Of a stretch of 64,000 nt of DNA, positions 62,757 to 64,000 are shown in pieces (position 1 is the first letter of the stretch; each line of letters opens with the position of its first letter). The stretch is from Bemisia tabaci (Eukaryota > Arthropoda > Insecta > Hemiptera > Aleyrodidae). Made by a program: the position numbers and the translations under genes. The stretch is taken from positions 14,284,295 to 14,348,294 of the forward strand of contig NC_092799.1 of assembly GCF_918797505.1 (NCBI RefSeq), written 5' to 3'. The notes under the pieces are model-generated. The model saw only the letters and a list, made by a program, of their open reading frames with translations, ran no database searches and was not told where the DNA came from.

Positions 62757-62829
62757 GGCTAATCCAAGCTCCCCTCTCCTTTCTCCTCCCCCTATGGCGA
62801 TTAGTTTCGTTTGATAAAAATACGTCCAA

Positions 62830-62950
62830 ATACGTTGTTTCCAAAATAAACCGGAAATACTAGGTCCTCATTTCAAAATCATAAGAAGACAGTGACACAT
62901 ATCCGATGGCGAAAATGCCACCCGAATGAGAAACTTTCAAGGCACCCAAG
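62830..62950 (+). repeat. Direct repeat, partner at 60726-60845
   Basis: tacgttgtttccaaaataaa, atttcaaaatcataagaaga, cagtgacacatatcc, gaatgagaaactttcaaggc. Second copy of the bracket described at 60726. Confidence 0.6.
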
Positions 62951-63143
62951 ACGAACCGAAGGCATGACTTCGTCTGTTCTCCTCGGTGCTTTTCGAGGGA
63001 ATTTCCGCCCGGGCGTGTTTGACGTAAAATTGAAGGGACGCGGAACGTCTGGCGGGAGACAATCCAGAACCGGAGACTGATTGATTGTTTGCGAGAGGTG
63101 TCGTCGCCGCGCCCAGGATTGGATTAGCAGCTCCCGAGGAAAG
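62951..63143. other. Unannotated GC-rich stretch
   Basis: Short unique CpG-rich sequence between the direct repeat and an A element. A 103-codon minus frame (62879-63190) crosses both and is not recognised. Confidence 0.4.
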
Positions 63144-63396
63144 CTCCCGTGCCGAGGCAAAACGCCGTATGAGCCTTCAGGCGTTGCCAAATTTCCTTCG
63201 ATAAAATACGTATTCCCTGGTAAACTTATGAATATTTTTCTTCCAATTTTTCAGAGAATATTGGTTGTATTTTCATCTAAAGTTCCTGAAAATTTCAAGG
63301 AAAAATATTCATAATTTTCCTCAAAAATAAACATTATATCAAAGGAAATTTGGCAACTCTGGAATGTTCATACGGCGTTTTTCCTTAGCACGGCAG
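63144..63396 (-). mobile_element. Family A MITE, copy 19
   Basis: Full-length, 253 bp, ends CTCCCGTGCCGAGGCAAAAC and gtttttccttagcacggcag, exact 4-bp duplication AAAG (63140-63143, 63397-63400). Confidence 0.88.
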
Positions 63397-63773
63397 AAAG
63401 GAGGAATAGCAGCGGGACGACGAGCATAAACTATCAACTCATAGCGCTCTCCGCTGCTCCGGATGAATAAAACATAGTCCCAGCGCGCGCGCCGCCTCCC
63501 GGGAGAATATCACCCGGCGACATCTGCCGTGACTTTTCCCAGAAATACTTCAATACGGAGAGTTGCGATCTGTATCCTTTTTCGGGTAGTGCAGGATCGC
63601 GTCAAGGATATTGAACGTCGCGTTCAGCCCTGGGGGCCGTTCATTAAATACGTAACGCCGCATGGTGGAAGGGATTCTGAGCGTGGATTAGGGGTAATCG
63701 TGATCGCGTCAAAGAGATTGGACCTAGTTTTAACCCCTGGGGACCGTTCATAAAACACGGAACGCTTTGGAGG
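63397..63773. other. Unannotated stretch with a weak ~100-bp direct repeat
   Basis: ccgttcattaaatacgtaac (63648) recurs as ccgttcataaaacacggaac (63745), each preceded by gatcgcgtcaa...ggat/gatt and ccctgggg. This is a short diverged tandem duplication of ~97 bp. Otherwise unrecognised. Confidence 0.5.
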
Positions 63774-64000
63774 TAGAGTACCTGTATAGCGTGAGTATGG
63801 ACACATGTGAAACTCCGAAAATCTATCAGGCCTTCACGAATGCTTCCGCGAATAAAGTTAGGGCCCAGAAATGCAGCCAACTTATGAATTCCAAGTATCC
63901 AGAACGATTTACTAATACTATTGTTACGAACCGTCGTTTATAAAGCACGTATTTGACTCAGTTTTTGCACAAATACTCATTTTTGCGAATACTTCTTGCA
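63774..64000 (-). mobile_element. Family T element, copy 2, cut by the window edge
   Basis: Starts tagagtacctgtatagcgtg and continues with the reverse complement of T1 interior (tatgaattccaagtatccag, agcacgtatttgactcagtt, tttgcacaaatactcatttt). The distal end lies beyond 64000. Confidence 0.75.

Larger units (their letters stand above)
60893..62827 (-). mobile_element. Family G element, copy 5, carrying two insertions
   Basis: Reverse-complement counterpart of G1 (15137-15357). The first 118 bp (ggacgtatttctttgaaacg to gcattgcgag) are intact. Then come the 1.42-kb insertion, a 12-bp G remnant, an L element, and the last ~70 bp (aatccaagctcccctctcct to aaatacgtcc). Exact 4-bp duplication AAAT (60889-60892, 62828-62831). 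Confidence 0.85.

Overview
This window is animal nuclear DNA, almost certainly from an insect. It is AT-rich and intron/intergenic-like, with no operons, no ribosomal or CRISPR features and no long reading frame. Its mass is short inverted-repeat transposons. Several repeat termini look to me like those in whitefly/hemipteran assemblies, but that is recollection, not proof. The longest open frames are 108-151 codons. None matches a family I recognise, and most run across repeat boundaries. I therefore annotate no intact protein-coding gene, only four weak exon candidates and one clear reverse-transcriptase remnant.

The backbone is about 20 families of non-autonomous elements. Family names here are local labels. 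A: ~245-bp MITE with CTGCCGTGCTAAGG ends and 4-bp target duplications, 19 copies or fragments spread over the whole window. C: ~163-bp hAT MITE with CAGTGGCGTGGCGTG ends and exact 8-bp duplications. H: Transib-like element with CACAGTG ends and GC-rich 5-bp duplications. S/B: elements ending CACTG or CACGG with 2-bp duplications. F, G, J, K, L, P/E, T and V: other foldback families. D/R: repeats sharing a ~54-bp core that looks like a SINE central domain.

Layout. 1-3 kb is mostly unique. 3-7 kb is K, C, a nested foldback with B, A and F. 7.3-8.5 kb is an A copy split by an 890-bp hAT element that carries a 79-bp minisatellite. 9.9-16.5 kb holds C, A, H, B, G and a striking run of four GC-rich hairpins at 15995-16094. 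17-24 kb is sparse. 24-32 kb is dense, with a reverse-transcriptase tail, D, R, P, T, and an H element with A nested and duplicated inside it. 32-41 kb has a perfect foldback, a 20-bp/93-bp minisatellite, G-quadruplex-like runs and three weak exon candidates. 41-55 kb alternates A, V, J, D2 and S elements. 55-64 kb holds several short tandem duplications, an H element containing a 501-bp palindrome, and a G element containing a 1.42-kb transposon with a tRNA-like segment.

The nested insertions give relative ages: A is older than the hAT at 7.6 kb, V is older than C at 46 kb, H is older than A at 31 kb, and G is older than the 1.42-kb insertion at 61 kb. I found no evidence of an operating gene system. 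The most original signals are the recurring 54-bp core, the CACAGTG/5-bp elements, and the four-hairpin cluster.
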